This document shows positions 25,608 to 32,073 of a DNA stretch of 32,073 bases, piece by piece (within the stretch, counting starts at the first letter, position 1; the number at the start of each line of letters is the position of its first letter). The translations under genes and the position numbers were made by a program. Source of the DNA: an uncultured Alphaproteobacteria bacterium (GTDB lineage Bacteria > Pseudomonadota > Alphaproteobacteria > Rickettsiales > CAIJLX01); the NCBI GenBank assembly GCA_903821695.1, contig CAIJLX010000013.1, positions 1 through 32,073 on the forward strand, read 5' to 3'. The notes below the pieces were generated by a model that saw only the letters and a list, made by a program, of their open reading frames with translations, was not told where the DNA came from and did no database searches.

Positions 25608-26612
25608 ATGGAACAATTTGATGTCGTTGGTTTGGGAAATGCAATTGTCGATATCCTCGCTTATACCGAAGAATCGTTTTTAGACACTCACGCCCTCCCC
25701 AAAGGTGGCATGACCTTGATCGATGCCCCACGCGCCGCGGAACTTTATAAAGCAATGGGTGCAGCCACCGAATGTTCCGGCGGTTCCGCAGCAAATACAC
25801 TGGCGGGAATTGCTTCTTTAGGTGGCAAAGCAGCCTTCATCGGCAAAGTCGCCCAAGACCAAATGGGGAAAATTTTCCGCCACGACATGAACGCAACTGG
25901 CGTACACTTCACCACGCCGCCATTGCTCGGTACCGTTTCGACCGCACAATGCCTCGTGATGGTCACCCAAGATGGCAAAACCAAAAGCACCGAACGCACC
26001 ATGGCGACGTATCTCGGCGCTTGCAAACATATCAGCCCCATCGATATTGATGCGGCGTTGATTGAAGCTTCTAAAGTGACCTATCTCGAAGGCTATCTGT
26101 GGGACGAGCAACCAGCAAAACGCGCGATCGAAAAAGCAATCAAAGTGGCACATGGTGCAAAAAAGAAAGTCGCATTCACCTTGTCGGATGCATTCTGTGT
26201 CGAACGTCACCGCGCAGAATTCTGGGATATGATTAATACCAAGCAAATCGATATTTTATTTTCGAATGAGCGCGAAGCCTGTGCGCTTGGCGAAACGCCG
26301 GATTTAAATATCGCCATCACCAAATTACAGGGCACGTGCGATATTATCGTGATTACCCGCAGCGAAAAAGGCGCGATTATTTTAACCAAGGATGATGCGG
26401 TGACGCTGCCTGCTGCGCCAGTTGATCAGGTGTTCGATGTCACCGGCGCGGGTGATTTATATGCGGCCGGCTTCCTCTATGGCTATACCCACAACATGCC
26501 GATTGAAAAATGCGGCATGTTAGGAAGCTATGCGGCGAGCGAAGTTATCAAATATCTCGGTGCAAGGCCCATGTCGAAACTAGCACCCTTGGTTTCTAAA
26601 CTCAGCGCTTGA
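25608..26612 (+). CDS. PfkB-family sugar/nucleoside kinase, adenosine kinase-like
   Basis: This is a ribokinase-fold kinase of 334 residues. The N-terminal signature is DVVGLGNAIVDILAYTEESF, with GGSAANTLAGIASLGGKAAFIGKV for substrate binding. The C-terminal PfkB signature DVTGAGDLYAAGFLYGY contains the catalytic aspartate. The close resemblance, by recall, is to alphaproteobacterial adenosine kinases, which phosphorylate adenosine to AMP. Another sugar substrate cannot be ruled out. An AAGGA lies about 12 bases before the ATG. The stop TGA shares its last base with the ATG of the next gene (TGATG), so the two are coupled. Confidence 0.88.
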   Translation: MEQFDVVGLGNAIVDILAYTEESFLDTHALPKGGMTLIDAPRAAELYKAMGAATECSGGSAANTLAGIASLGGKAAFIGKVAQDQMGKIFRHDMNATGVHFTTPPLLGTVSTAQCLVMVTQDGKTKSTERTMATYLGACKHISPIDIDAALIEASKVTYLEGYLWDEQPAKRAIEKAIKVAHGAKKKVAFTLSDAFCVERHRAEFWDMINTKQIDILFSNEREACALGETPDLNIAITKLQGTCDIIVITRSEKGAIILTKDDAVTLPAAPVDQVFDVTGAGDLYAAGFLYGYTHNMPIEKCGMLGSYAASEVIKYLGARPMSKLAPLVSKLSA

Positions 26613-28060
26613 TGCGTCCGAACCTCGCACCACAAATTCATATTCAAGGCGATTTTGTAACCTATGGTGTGGGTGGGTTTTCAAGCTATCCCAAAGGCTG
26701 GGGCCTAGATATTGCCTATATCAACCACGCGCTTTTCCGTTGGCCGCTTGGCAACTCGACTGTCCAAAAAATCATCACCGCTGAAGTTGCTCGCACCGTC
26801 ACCAACGGCATCGCCACCGCCTTTTTTGTTCCGGCATTTTTGCGCCGCTTAAAACATGTCGCGACCTATGAGTGGCATTTCGAAAAATCACGCATTTTGT
26901 TCGAATACGCCCATGCCAGCTTTCCGCAATTCAAACGCTATAAAAATTTCCAAGCCTTCGCCAATGAATGCATCGGTGCTGTGCCGCGTTCACCGATGGA
27001 GCTAGAACAAATCGTCCGCGGCAAAGTCAGCGCTTTTTTCACCGGCAACATGGAAAAAGTGATCGAAGCACAAAGTTACTTAAACCAGCGCCACGCCGAA
27101 GATGTGCTAAAGCGCGTGTTCATCGATATGCTCGGCACACTAGAGGGCCTAGCATTATTCAACAAAGCAAAAACGCTTAACGGCACCGAACCTTTAAGCC
27201 TTAACCCCGATAAATTTTACCGCAGTTTTTTTGTCTCTGACCGCTTTATCGAAATGCTGCGCATGTGGCATTGGGAAAAAATCCAGCATTGGAGCAGGCC
27301 GGAAATCATCGCCCAAGAAATCAAAACCCTGCGCTGGCCCGACCGCAACCTCAAAACCATCCGCAAAACTCGCCGCGACACTATGCGTGCCTTAAGCACC
27401 ATGCGTCCCGGCCTCCGCGAATTATTATACGCACTGCAATTACCCATCTTCATCGCCACTGACACAAACGCCAATTTCTTCCGCTATTTTTATGGCACGA
27501 TCCCGATGAGCGTGATGAAAGACGAAGAGGAAATGCAGGAATACACCGTGTTCGGCCTCTGCATGTATCAACCCCATTACCGCGGCGGCGTCATTGTCAC
27601 CCATGGCGAAAAAAACAAGGAGCGTTTCTGGCACACACTTGCCGAAGAAATCTCGCACCTCGCCGATGGCCCGACCGATCGCGGCCACGGCACCGGTCAT
27701 CACCGATATTCCGGCAGTCGCGAATTTGAAGCCGCCCTAGAAGCCGACCGCGCCAATATCGCCCCCTGGAATCGCAACAACGCATTAGGCATCAAAGAAT
27801 GGGGCCAAGCCCTCACATTATTCCGCGTCAACCGCTTTACCCGTGCCCGCCTACAAAAACGGTTGGAGGCCTACGACGCCGCCCTCGATTTTGATCACTA
27901 CGCCCGCGAAGAACGAAACGCCGAAATCTTCGCCGCACTACCAATCGTCGAACGTGCGCTAGGAAAATCTCTAGCACGCAAGATTATGCCGAACCTGTTT
28001 GGTTATTTTGATAATGTTTTTATTCCAAGCTTAAAAAGCGAAGTCGCAGAATACAAATAA
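26612..28060 (+). CDS. Unknown 482-aa protein with a metalloprotease-like motif
   Basis: I do not recognise the family. The track begins at TTG 26609; the ATG at 26612 overlaps the kinase stop and is preferred. The protein is rich in aromatic and basic residues and mostly helical, with no signal peptide or membrane span. Near residue 341, HTLAEEISHLADG followed by SREFEAALEADRANI resembles the zincin pattern HExxH...S.EF..A...D, but the first histidine is replaced by glutamate (E345-E346-I-S-H349). It could be an inactive or altered metallopeptidase-like fold. The coupling to the adenosine kinase-like gene suggests a shared role, which is not known. Confidence 0.7.
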   Translation: MRPNLAPQIHIQGDFVTYGVGGFSSYPKGWGLDIAYINHALFRWPLGNSTVQKIITAEVARTVTNGIATAFFVPAFLRRLKHVATYEWHFEKSRILFEYAHASFPQFKRYKNFQAFANECIGAVPRSPMELEQIVRGKVSAFFTGNMEKVIEAQSYLNQRHAEDVLKRVFIDMLGTLEGLALFNKAKTLNGTEPLSLNPDKFYRSFFVSDRFIEMLRMWHWEKIQHWSRPEIIAQEIKTLRWPDRNLKTIRKTRRDTMRALSTMRPGLRELLYALQLPIFIATDTNANFFRYFYGTIPMSVMKDEEEMQEYTVFGLCMYQPHYRGGVIVTHGEKNKERFWHTLAEEISHLADGPTDRGHGTGHHRYSGSREFEAALEADRANIAPWNRNNALGIKEWGQALTLFRVNRFTRARLQKRLEAYDAALDFDHYAREERNAEIFAALPIVERALGKSLARKIMPNLFGYFDNVFIPSLKSEVAEYK

Positions 28061-28067
28061 TTCTCCG

Positions 28068-28137
28068 CCGTCATTTCGAACGCAGTGAGAAATCTGTGGA
28101 CGGTGCTTCAGATTTCTCACTGCGTTCGAAATGACGG
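28068..28137. repeat. Perfect 29-bp inverted repeat between convergent genes
   Basis: A left arm beginning CCGTCATTTCGAACGCAG (28068-28096) is matched exactly by its reverse complement (28109-28137) around a 12-base spacer. The consensus 'GTCATTTCGA...AGTGAGAAATCT' is, from recall, a widespread intergenic palindromic repeat in bacteria. It lies between the convergent 482-aa gene and nfuA, where a strong hairpin could stop or protect both transcripts. Confidence 0.95.
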
Positions 28138-28147
28138 TAAAATAATA

Positions 28148-28705
28148 TTAAACCGCTTCGACCGCAATCACTTCCGGCACGTAGTGCTTCAGCATATTTT
28201 CGATGCCGGATTTTAGTGTTGCGGTGGAGCTGGGGCAGCCGGCGCAGGAGCCGTGGAGTTCTAATTGAACGATGCCATTTTCAAAACCGACATAGATAAT
28301 ATCGCCGCCATCTTGGGCAACCGCTGGGCGTACGCGGGTGTCGATCAATTCTTTGATGGTGCGGACGAGTTCGTCGTCTTCGGCGTGTGCGGTGGAGGCG
28401 GAAGTGCCACGCGTCGCGGTTTTTTTCATGATCGGGTGGCCGGCGACGAAATGCTCCATAATGGTCGTGAGCACGGCGGGTTTGACGACGGCCCAATCGA
28501 CATTATCGGCTTTGGAAACGGTGATAAAATCCGAGCCGAAAAACACGCGACGGACATCGGCGATTTCGAACAACGCTTCAGCCAATGGCGATTGTTTCGC
28601 GGTGTCTTCATCCGGAAAATCGACAGAGCCATCCGCTACCACTTCCTGCCCGGGTAGGAACTTCAGTGTATTCGGATTCGGTGTATCTTCGGTTTGAATA
28701 AACAT
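28148..28705 (-). CDS. Nfu-type iron-sulfur cluster scaffold/carrier
   Basis: This is a two-domain protein of 185 residues. The N-terminal Nfu_N domain (MFIQTEDTPNPNTLKFLPGQ, then FFGSDFITVSK) is joined to a C-terminal NifU domain (IDTRVRPAVAQDGGDIIYVGF). The C-terminal domain carries the cluster-binding C-x2-C in GSCAGCPSS. Such proteins carry [4Fe-4S] clusters to target enzymes. It lies three bases after dps with a GGAG site, so it is the last gene of the hisZ-dps-nfu unit. Pairing with a ferritin-like protein fits iron handling. The name nfuA is often used but the E. coli protein has a different N-terminal domain. Confidence 0.93.
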   Translation of the reverse strand: MFIQTEDTPNPNTLKFLPGQEVVADGSVDFPDEDTAKQSPLAEALFEIADVRRVFFGSDFITVSKADNVDWAVVKPAVLTTIMEHFVAGHPIMKKTATRGTSASTAHAEDDELVRTIKELIDTRVRPAVAQDGGDIIYVGFENGIVQLELHGSCAGCPSSTATLKSGIENMLKHYVPEVIAVEAV

Positions 28706-28708
28706 ATT

Positions 28709-29194
28709 TTACTCCAAATGGCTTCGCAGCATCCAGGCGGTTTTTTGGTGCTCGCTGGCGCGACCAATCATCATATCGGCAGTAATCTCATCGTTATTAT
28801 CCTGCGCAATTTTGACTAAGCGATGGGCGAGATCAGACAATTTATTATGGTCATCCAGCAGCAGCGAAATCATTTCCTCGTCACGTGGCGATGCATCTGG
28901 CGCTTCATCGATATGCGAGAGGCGAGCAAATGTGGAGAAGCTGCCAGGCGCAACATAACCCAGCGCACGGATGCGTTCAGCGAGTTCATCGATTGCCTCA
29001 GCCAGGGCTTTGTATTGGCCTTCGAAGAAGGGGTGCAATTGGCTGAACCATGGGCCGACGACGTTCCAGTGGAAATTTTGGGTTTTGAGATAGAGCGTAT
29101 AGGTTGAAGCTAGCACTTCGCAGAGTGCCGAAACAACGGCTTCCGCTTTTGGATTTTCTTTAGCAGCAGCTTTTTTCGCGGGTTTTTTAGCCAT
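28709..29194 (-). CDS. dps: Dps-family DNA-protection/iron-storage protein
   Basis: Dps forms a dodecamer that oxidises and stores iron using peroxide and can shield DNA. The ferroxidase segment is clear: TQNFHWNVVGPWFSQLHPFF, then EGQYKALAEAIDELAERIRALG, giving the conserved His, His, Asp and Glu residues of the inter-subunit site. The N-terminal tail (MAKKPAKKAAAKENPKAE) is lysine-rich, a feature linked with DNA binding in some Dps proteins. The length of 161 residues is normal. It starts six bases after the hisZ stop. Confidence 0.94.
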   Translation of the reverse strand: MAKKPAKKAAAKENPKAEAVVSALCEVLASTYTLYLKTQNFHWNVVGPWFSQLHPFFEGQYKALAEAIDELAERIRALGYVAPGSFSTFARLSHIDEAPDASPRDEEMISLLLDDHNKLSDLAHRLVKIAQDNNDEITADMMIGRASEHQKTAWMLRSHLE

Positions 29195-29200
29195 GGGTTC

Positions 29201-30337
29201 CTACACTTTCTTGAGTTGGTTGCTATCGATGTAATAGGTACATTTAAGGCGCTTGGCCTCTAGTTTCAAGGAGCTTGCCGCTTCTAACGCCTGAACGACG
29301 ATATATTTATCCTTAATCAGCGAAGCTCGCAATGTTTCTGGCGCATTTAATGGCAATAACACGCGTGGTTTTTGCTTGAAGCGTGGAATGGCAGAAAGCA
29401 GATCATCCACCGCAATCGTACAGCCGACCGCATCGCCCGTGCCGCCTTTTTTCTTGGTTTTCAGGCTCGTATAATACCGCCCACCGCGTGCCAATTCCAC
29501 ACCACCACGCGCCGCCGTATAAAGTACAAAACTAATGCCCGCATGGTAATCAAACCCATGATTTTCCAGTACATCAATGGTCAGTGACAATTCCGGCAAT
29601 GTTTTTTTGAGCGCGGTTAGAACGGCCTCCAAACGCTCGATATGTTGTGCTGCTTCTTTCGGCACCTTCAATTTTTTTAAGCTTTTCAACACATCGTCTG
29701 CCGGACCTGCGGCTTGCATGAGCGCTTCAACAATTGGCGCTGCCTTGCCCGCTAATGTACGCACCGGCGCTAGGTTTTTCTGAGCGATGGCTTTGGTAAT
29801 TTTCGCATTACCGGCTAACTCGCCCAAAATGATTGGTAATAATAAAGGCAAACTGAAATCGGCCGAAAGTTTAGTCACTTTCGCATTCATGAGGGTGCTC
29901 GCGGCAACGCGCACGATTTCAACATCCGCCGCAATGGCTTCGCTGCCGATAATTTCCAAACCAGCCTGCATCCATTGGCGTCGGGCTTTGAGGCCTTCGC
30001 CTTCAACGCGGAGTACCGGCCCGGCATAAGCCAAGCGTAACGGACGGGGTGCCGTTTTCATCCTTGTTTCGGCGATGCGGACGATTTGCGGGGTGATATC
30101 GGCCCGCACGCCCATCATTTTATGCGAGAGCGGATCCATCACCCGGAACATTGATTTCGCGACGTTTTTGCCGACGCCTTTTTCAAGTGTTTCTTCAAAC
30201 TCAATTAATGGCGGCGAAACAGCCTCATAGCCATGCGCGCCGAAATTTTTGAGCAAACGTGCGACGACTTTCGCCTCAAACGCGGATTCAGGCGGCAGAT
30301 TGTCGTATATTCCAACAGGGAGCAAAGAAGGTTTCAT
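29201..30337 (-). CDS. hisZ: ATP phosphoribosyltransferase regulatory subunit
   Basis: HisZ is a histidyl-tRNA synthetase paralogue that regulates the short form of HisG, the first enzyme of histidine synthesis. The class II synthetase-like core is visible: LLPVGIYDNLPPES, GYEAVSPPLIEFEETLEKG, FRVMDPLSHKMMGVRADITP and LRLAYAGPVLRVEGEG. Near the C-terminus GFDYHAGISFVLYTAARGGV and LARGGRYYTSL follow. At 378 residues there is no anticodon-binding domain, which separates it from HisS. hisG is not adjacent; dps and nfu follow instead. A 14-base palindrome TTTTACTAGTAAAA lies about 20 bases upstream. Confidence 0.9.
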   Translation of the reverse strand: MKPSLLPVGIYDNLPPESAFEAKVVARLLKNFGAHGYEAVSPPLIEFEETLEKGVGKNVAKSMFRVMDPLSHKMMGVRADITPQIVRIAETRMKTAPRPLRLAYAGPVLRVEGEGLKARRQWMQAGLEIIGSEAIAADVEIVRVAASTLMNAKVTKLSADFSLPLLLPIILGELAGNAKITKAIAQKNLAPVRTLAGKAAPIVEALMQAAGPADDVLKSLKKLKVPKEAAQHIERLEAVLTALKKTLPELSLTIDVLENHGFDYHAGISFVLYTAARGGVELARGGRYYTSLKTKKKGGTGDAVGCTIAVDDLLSAIPRFKQKPRVLLPLNAPETLRASLIKDKYIVVQALEAASSLKLEAKRLKCTYYIDSNQLKKV

Positions 30338-30447
30338 AGACCGCGCAAGCTAGCGCTTTTACTAGTAAAATGCAAAGGGTTGGTTACTACATTTTGTGAC
30401 TGTAATAATTCCCGACTAAAAAACTTATATACTCTGTCGTGTTTTAC

Positions 30448-30477
30448 TTGAATTCGCAAAAATTACGCCCATATAAT
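30448..30477 (+). promoter_or_regulatory. Sigma-70-type promoter of the Bax inhibitor-1 family gene
   Basis: A -35-like TTGAAT (30448-30453) and a perfect -10 TATAAT (30472-30477) are 18 bases apart. They lie about 28 bases before the start codon at 30506, which has a strong AAGGAG site (30494-30499). This is the clearest promoter in the window. Confidence 0.8.
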
Positions 30478-30505
30478 GGCTACGTAACAACTAAAGGAGA
30501 GTTCA

Positions 30506-31228
30506 ATGCAAGACTATACAAATCGCAATAAGAGCACTGCACGTGCGGCAGGTTTCGGTACGGCGGTGGATGTTGATCAGGGGCTGCGCAGCTATATGTT
30601 GCAGGTCTATAATTATATGGCAGGCGCACTTGCGCTTTCGGGCCTCGTCGCGTTTTTCGTCGGCACCAATGAGACGCTGATGAGCGCTATTTTTGGCACA
30701 CCACTGGCATTCGTCGTCATGCTCGCACCAATCGGTTTCGTTTGGTTTTATAGCGCACGCATGCACACGATGACACTCGGTGGCGCACAGGCTGGTTTCT
30801 GGGCGTTTTCAGCGCTGATGGGGCTTTCGATGGCTTATATCTTCGCGATTTATACTGGCGCTAGCATTGCCCGCGTGTTCTTCATCACGGCGAGCGTGTT
30901 CGGCAGCATGAGCCTTTATGGATACACCACGAAGAAGGATCTGTCCGGTTGGGGATCATTCCTGATCATGGGTCTGTTTGGCATCATCATCGCGTCGCTG
31001 GTGAATATTTTCTTGAAAAGCAGCGCGTTGGATTTCGCGGTGTCTGCAATCGGCGTTCTGGTATTCGTTGGCCTCACGGCATATGACACCCAGCGCATTA
31101 AGCAAACTTATTACCAGCTGAGCGGCGATACGTTAGCGAAGGCTTCCATTATGGGTGCATTGTCGCTCTATATGGACTTCATCAACTTGTTCATGATGAT
31201 GCTTCGTTTGTTCGGCAACCGCCGCTAA
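30506..31228 (+). CDS. Bax inhibitor-1/YccA family membrane protein
   Basis: The 240-residue protein has about seven membrane spans. Family features are the start VDQGLRSYMLQVYNYMAGAL, the middle MGLSMAYIFAIYTGASIARVFFITASVFGSMSLYGY and the conserved C-terminal LTAYDTQRIKQTYYQ...LYMDFINLFMMMLRLFG. The AYDTQ and LYxDFxNLF motifs include the acidic residues tied to pH-sensitive calcium leak in bacterial homologues such as BsYetJ. It is an independent transcription unit with its own promoter and terminator. Confidence 0.95.
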   Translation: MQDYTNRNKSTARAAGFGTAVDVDQGLRSYMLQVYNYMAGALALSGLVAFFVGTNETLMSAIFGTPLAFVVMLAPIGFVWFYSARMHTMTLGGAQAGFWAFSALMGLSMAYIFAIYTGASIARVFFITASVFGSMSLYGYTTKKDLSGWGSFLIMGLFGIIIASLVNIFLKSSALDFAVSAIGVLVFVGLTAYDTQRIKQTYYQLSGDTLAKASIMGALSLYMDFINLFMMMLRLFGNRR

Positions 31229-31251
31229 TAAACGGTTGTTTATGTAATGCG

Positions 31252-31286
31252 AAAGGCCGGATAGTGTAAAACATCCGGCCTTTTTT
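31252..31286 (+). terminator. Rho-independent terminator
   Basis: AAAGGCCGGAT pairs with ATCCGGCCTTT over 11 bases around a ten-base loop, followed by a T-rich run. It lies 23 bases after the Bax inhibitor-1 family stop codon. Confidence 0.92.
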
Positions 31287-31305
31287 CTATCTTCAAGGAG
31301 TCTTT

Positions 31306-31833
31306 ATGTTTTCCACTATTTTACTGCTGATTTTCGCGTTTGTTTTTTACAAAGTTGTCCAGTCAAGGCCGGATACATTCCGCATCACCCGCTCCATCAC
31401 CATTAACGCTCCCGCTTCGGAGATTTTCCCGCATGTGAATGATCTGCGGAAATGGCTCCCTTGGTCGCCTTGGGTAAAACTAGACCCTAATGCTCGCAAC
31501 ACATTTGAAGGCCCAACGGAGGGTAAAGGTGCCAAAACCAGCTGGGTCGGTAATAACAAAGTGGGCGCAGGCAGTATGTTGATTACGGAAAGCCGCCCCT
31601 CTGAATTAATCCAGCTTCAGCTAGATTTCTTAAAGCCGATGAAAGCCACCAACACCGCCGAATTCACCTTCACCCCCCAAGGTAACGCAACCCAAGTCAC
31701 CTGGGCAATGTTTGGCAAAAACAACTTCTTCAGCAAAATCATCAACCTCATCATGAACTGCGACAAAATGGTCGGCAGCCAGTTTGAGAAGGGGTTGGCA
31801 GGCATAAAAAACATCGCAGAATCAAGGCACTAA
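31306..31833 (+). CDS. SRPBCC (START-like) family protein with membrane anchor
   Basis: An N-terminal hydrophobic segment (FSTILLLIFAFVFYKVVQ) precedes a ligand-pocket fold of the SRPBCC/polyketide cyclase type. The strand RITRSITINAPASEIFPHVNDLRKW with LPWSPWVKLDPNARNTFEG is the family opening. Later parts read AEFTFTPQGNATQVTWAM and a C-terminal helix QFEKGLAGIKNIAES. The length is 175 residues. AAGGAG lies before the ATG. Such proteins bind hydrophobic ligands; the ligand here is unknown. It is followed by a palindromic repeat and then an IS. Confidence 0.88.
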   Translation: MFSTILLLIFAFVFYKVVQSRPDTFRITRSITINAPASEIFPHVNDLRKWLPWSPWVKLDPNARNTFEGPTEGKGAKTSWVGNNKVGAGSMLITESRPSELIQLQLDFLKPMKATNTAEFTFTPQGNATQVTWAMFGKNNFFSKIINLIMNCDKMVGSQFEKGLAGIKNIAESRH

Positions 31834-31842
31834 CCATAATTT

Positions 31843-31925
31843 GTCGTGCCGGCGAAGGCCGGCATCCACGGCAGGCCACGCAAAAAAAGAGCGTGGATCC
31901 CGGCCTCCGCCGGGATGGCGATGTC
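31843..31925. repeat. Imperfect palindromic intergenic repeat
   Basis: A left arm, GTCGTGCCGGCGAAGGCCGG followed by CATCCACG, is largely matched by the reverse complement of CGTGGATCCCGGCCTCCGCC followed by GGGATGGCGATGTC. A short A-rich spacer lies between them (GCAAAAAAAGAGC). From recall, 'CCGGCGAAGGCCGG...ATCC' palindromes are common intergenic repeats in many bacteria. It sits between the SRPBCC gene and the IS and may act as a transcript end. Confidence 0.85.
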
Positions 31926-31939
31926 ATAAAATTGTAATA

Positions 31940-32073
31940 GGCACTGTTAACAAACCTGTATTTTTATGATATAGGTTATGGCGAAAGGGAGATTTTTGCC
32001 ATGAACAAGCGCTTATATCCTGTGTCTCGCGAGGTTTTCGATCTTGAAATTCGTCCGATTATTGAGGCGGTGA
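31940..32073 (+). mobile_element. 5' end of a second copy of the same IS5-like element
   Basis: The element begins with GGCACTGTTAACAAACCT (31940-31957), the exact reverse complement of the terminal repeat at 117-134. TA precedes it. The copy is in the same orientation as the one at the left end, and exactly 134 bases of each are inside the window. The rest is beyond the window edge. Confidence 0.85.
32001..32073 (+). CDS. IS5-like transposase, N-terminal fragment
   Basis: An ATG at 32001, preceded by AGGGAGA about ten bases upstream, opens a frame that runs off the window: MNKRLYPVSREVFDLEIRPI and on. The 'YP.s...we.i.p.i' style start is common in IS5-family transposases. The identity rests mainly on the terminal repeat it lies behind and on the matching C-terminal fragment at the left end of the window. 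Confidence 0.7.
   Translation, partial: MNKRLYPVSREVFDLEIRPIIEAV

Noticed and set aside
30357-30370. 14-base perfect palindrome TTTTACTAGTAAAA upstream of hisZ
   Set aside because: It is short and AT-rich, with no known regulator to match; mentioned under hisZ but not called as a site.

Overview
The window looks like chromosomal DNA of a flagellated alphaproteobacterium. The evidence is the set of families seen: PdxJ/AcpS/RNase III, a flagellar cluster with MotE and CheZ next to FliL/FliM, an AmpD-type amidase, EtfAB, HisZ and an encoded-CCA tRNA-Pro. I cannot place it below class. No stretch over 300 bases lacks a gene. Most of the content is core metabolism and motility, with accessory patches at the ends, between rnc and acpS, and in a few small genes.

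Layout. Bases 1-134 are the 3' end of an IS5-like insertion sequence, which cuts off a hypothetical gene on the minus strand (135-569). Next comes rnc (minus), a plus-strand insert with a PIN-like protein and a small frameshifted gene, then acpS and pdxJ (minus). Divergent from pdxJ is a fused HigA-like helix-turn-helix/nitronate monooxygenase gene coupled to an HPt gene, followed by tRNA-Pro(TGG) and sucA. A minus-strand block follows: a small membrane protein, pgsA, an ampD-like amidase, etfA and etfB. A plus-strand zinc-type ABC importer operon (38-aa membrane peptide, ATPase, permease, binding protein) runs from 11711 to 14295.

From 23075 back to 14296 lies a tightly packed minus-strand motility operon: fliL, fliM, a DUF6468-like gene, motE, cheY, cheZ, two tandem MotB-like genes and a roughly 1074-residue exported repeat protein. 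lepB lies just upstream of it. Divergent from lepB is an LplT-like MFS transporter. Then come a 56-aa secreted charged peptide, a terminator, a PfkB-family adenosine kinase-like gene coupled to an unknown 482-aa protein, and a perfect 29-bp-arm palindrome. The minus-strand hisZ-dps-nfuA operon follows, then a Bax inhibitor-1 family gene with a clear promoter and terminator, an SRPBCC gene, a second palindromic repeat, and the first 134 bases of another copy of the same IS in the same orientation.

How it fits together. CheY binds FliM at the switch, CheZ dephosphorylates CheY, FliL, MotE and the MotB-like proteins belong to stator function, and the large exported repeat protein is translationally coupled to them. 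The zinc importer has a Fur/Zur-like palindrome upstream. The most unusual items are the HTH-nitronate monooxygenase fusion with its own operator-like palindrome, the tandem MotB paralogues with the large repeat protein, the PIN-like module sitting where lepB is usually found, and several small genes missed by the ORF track.
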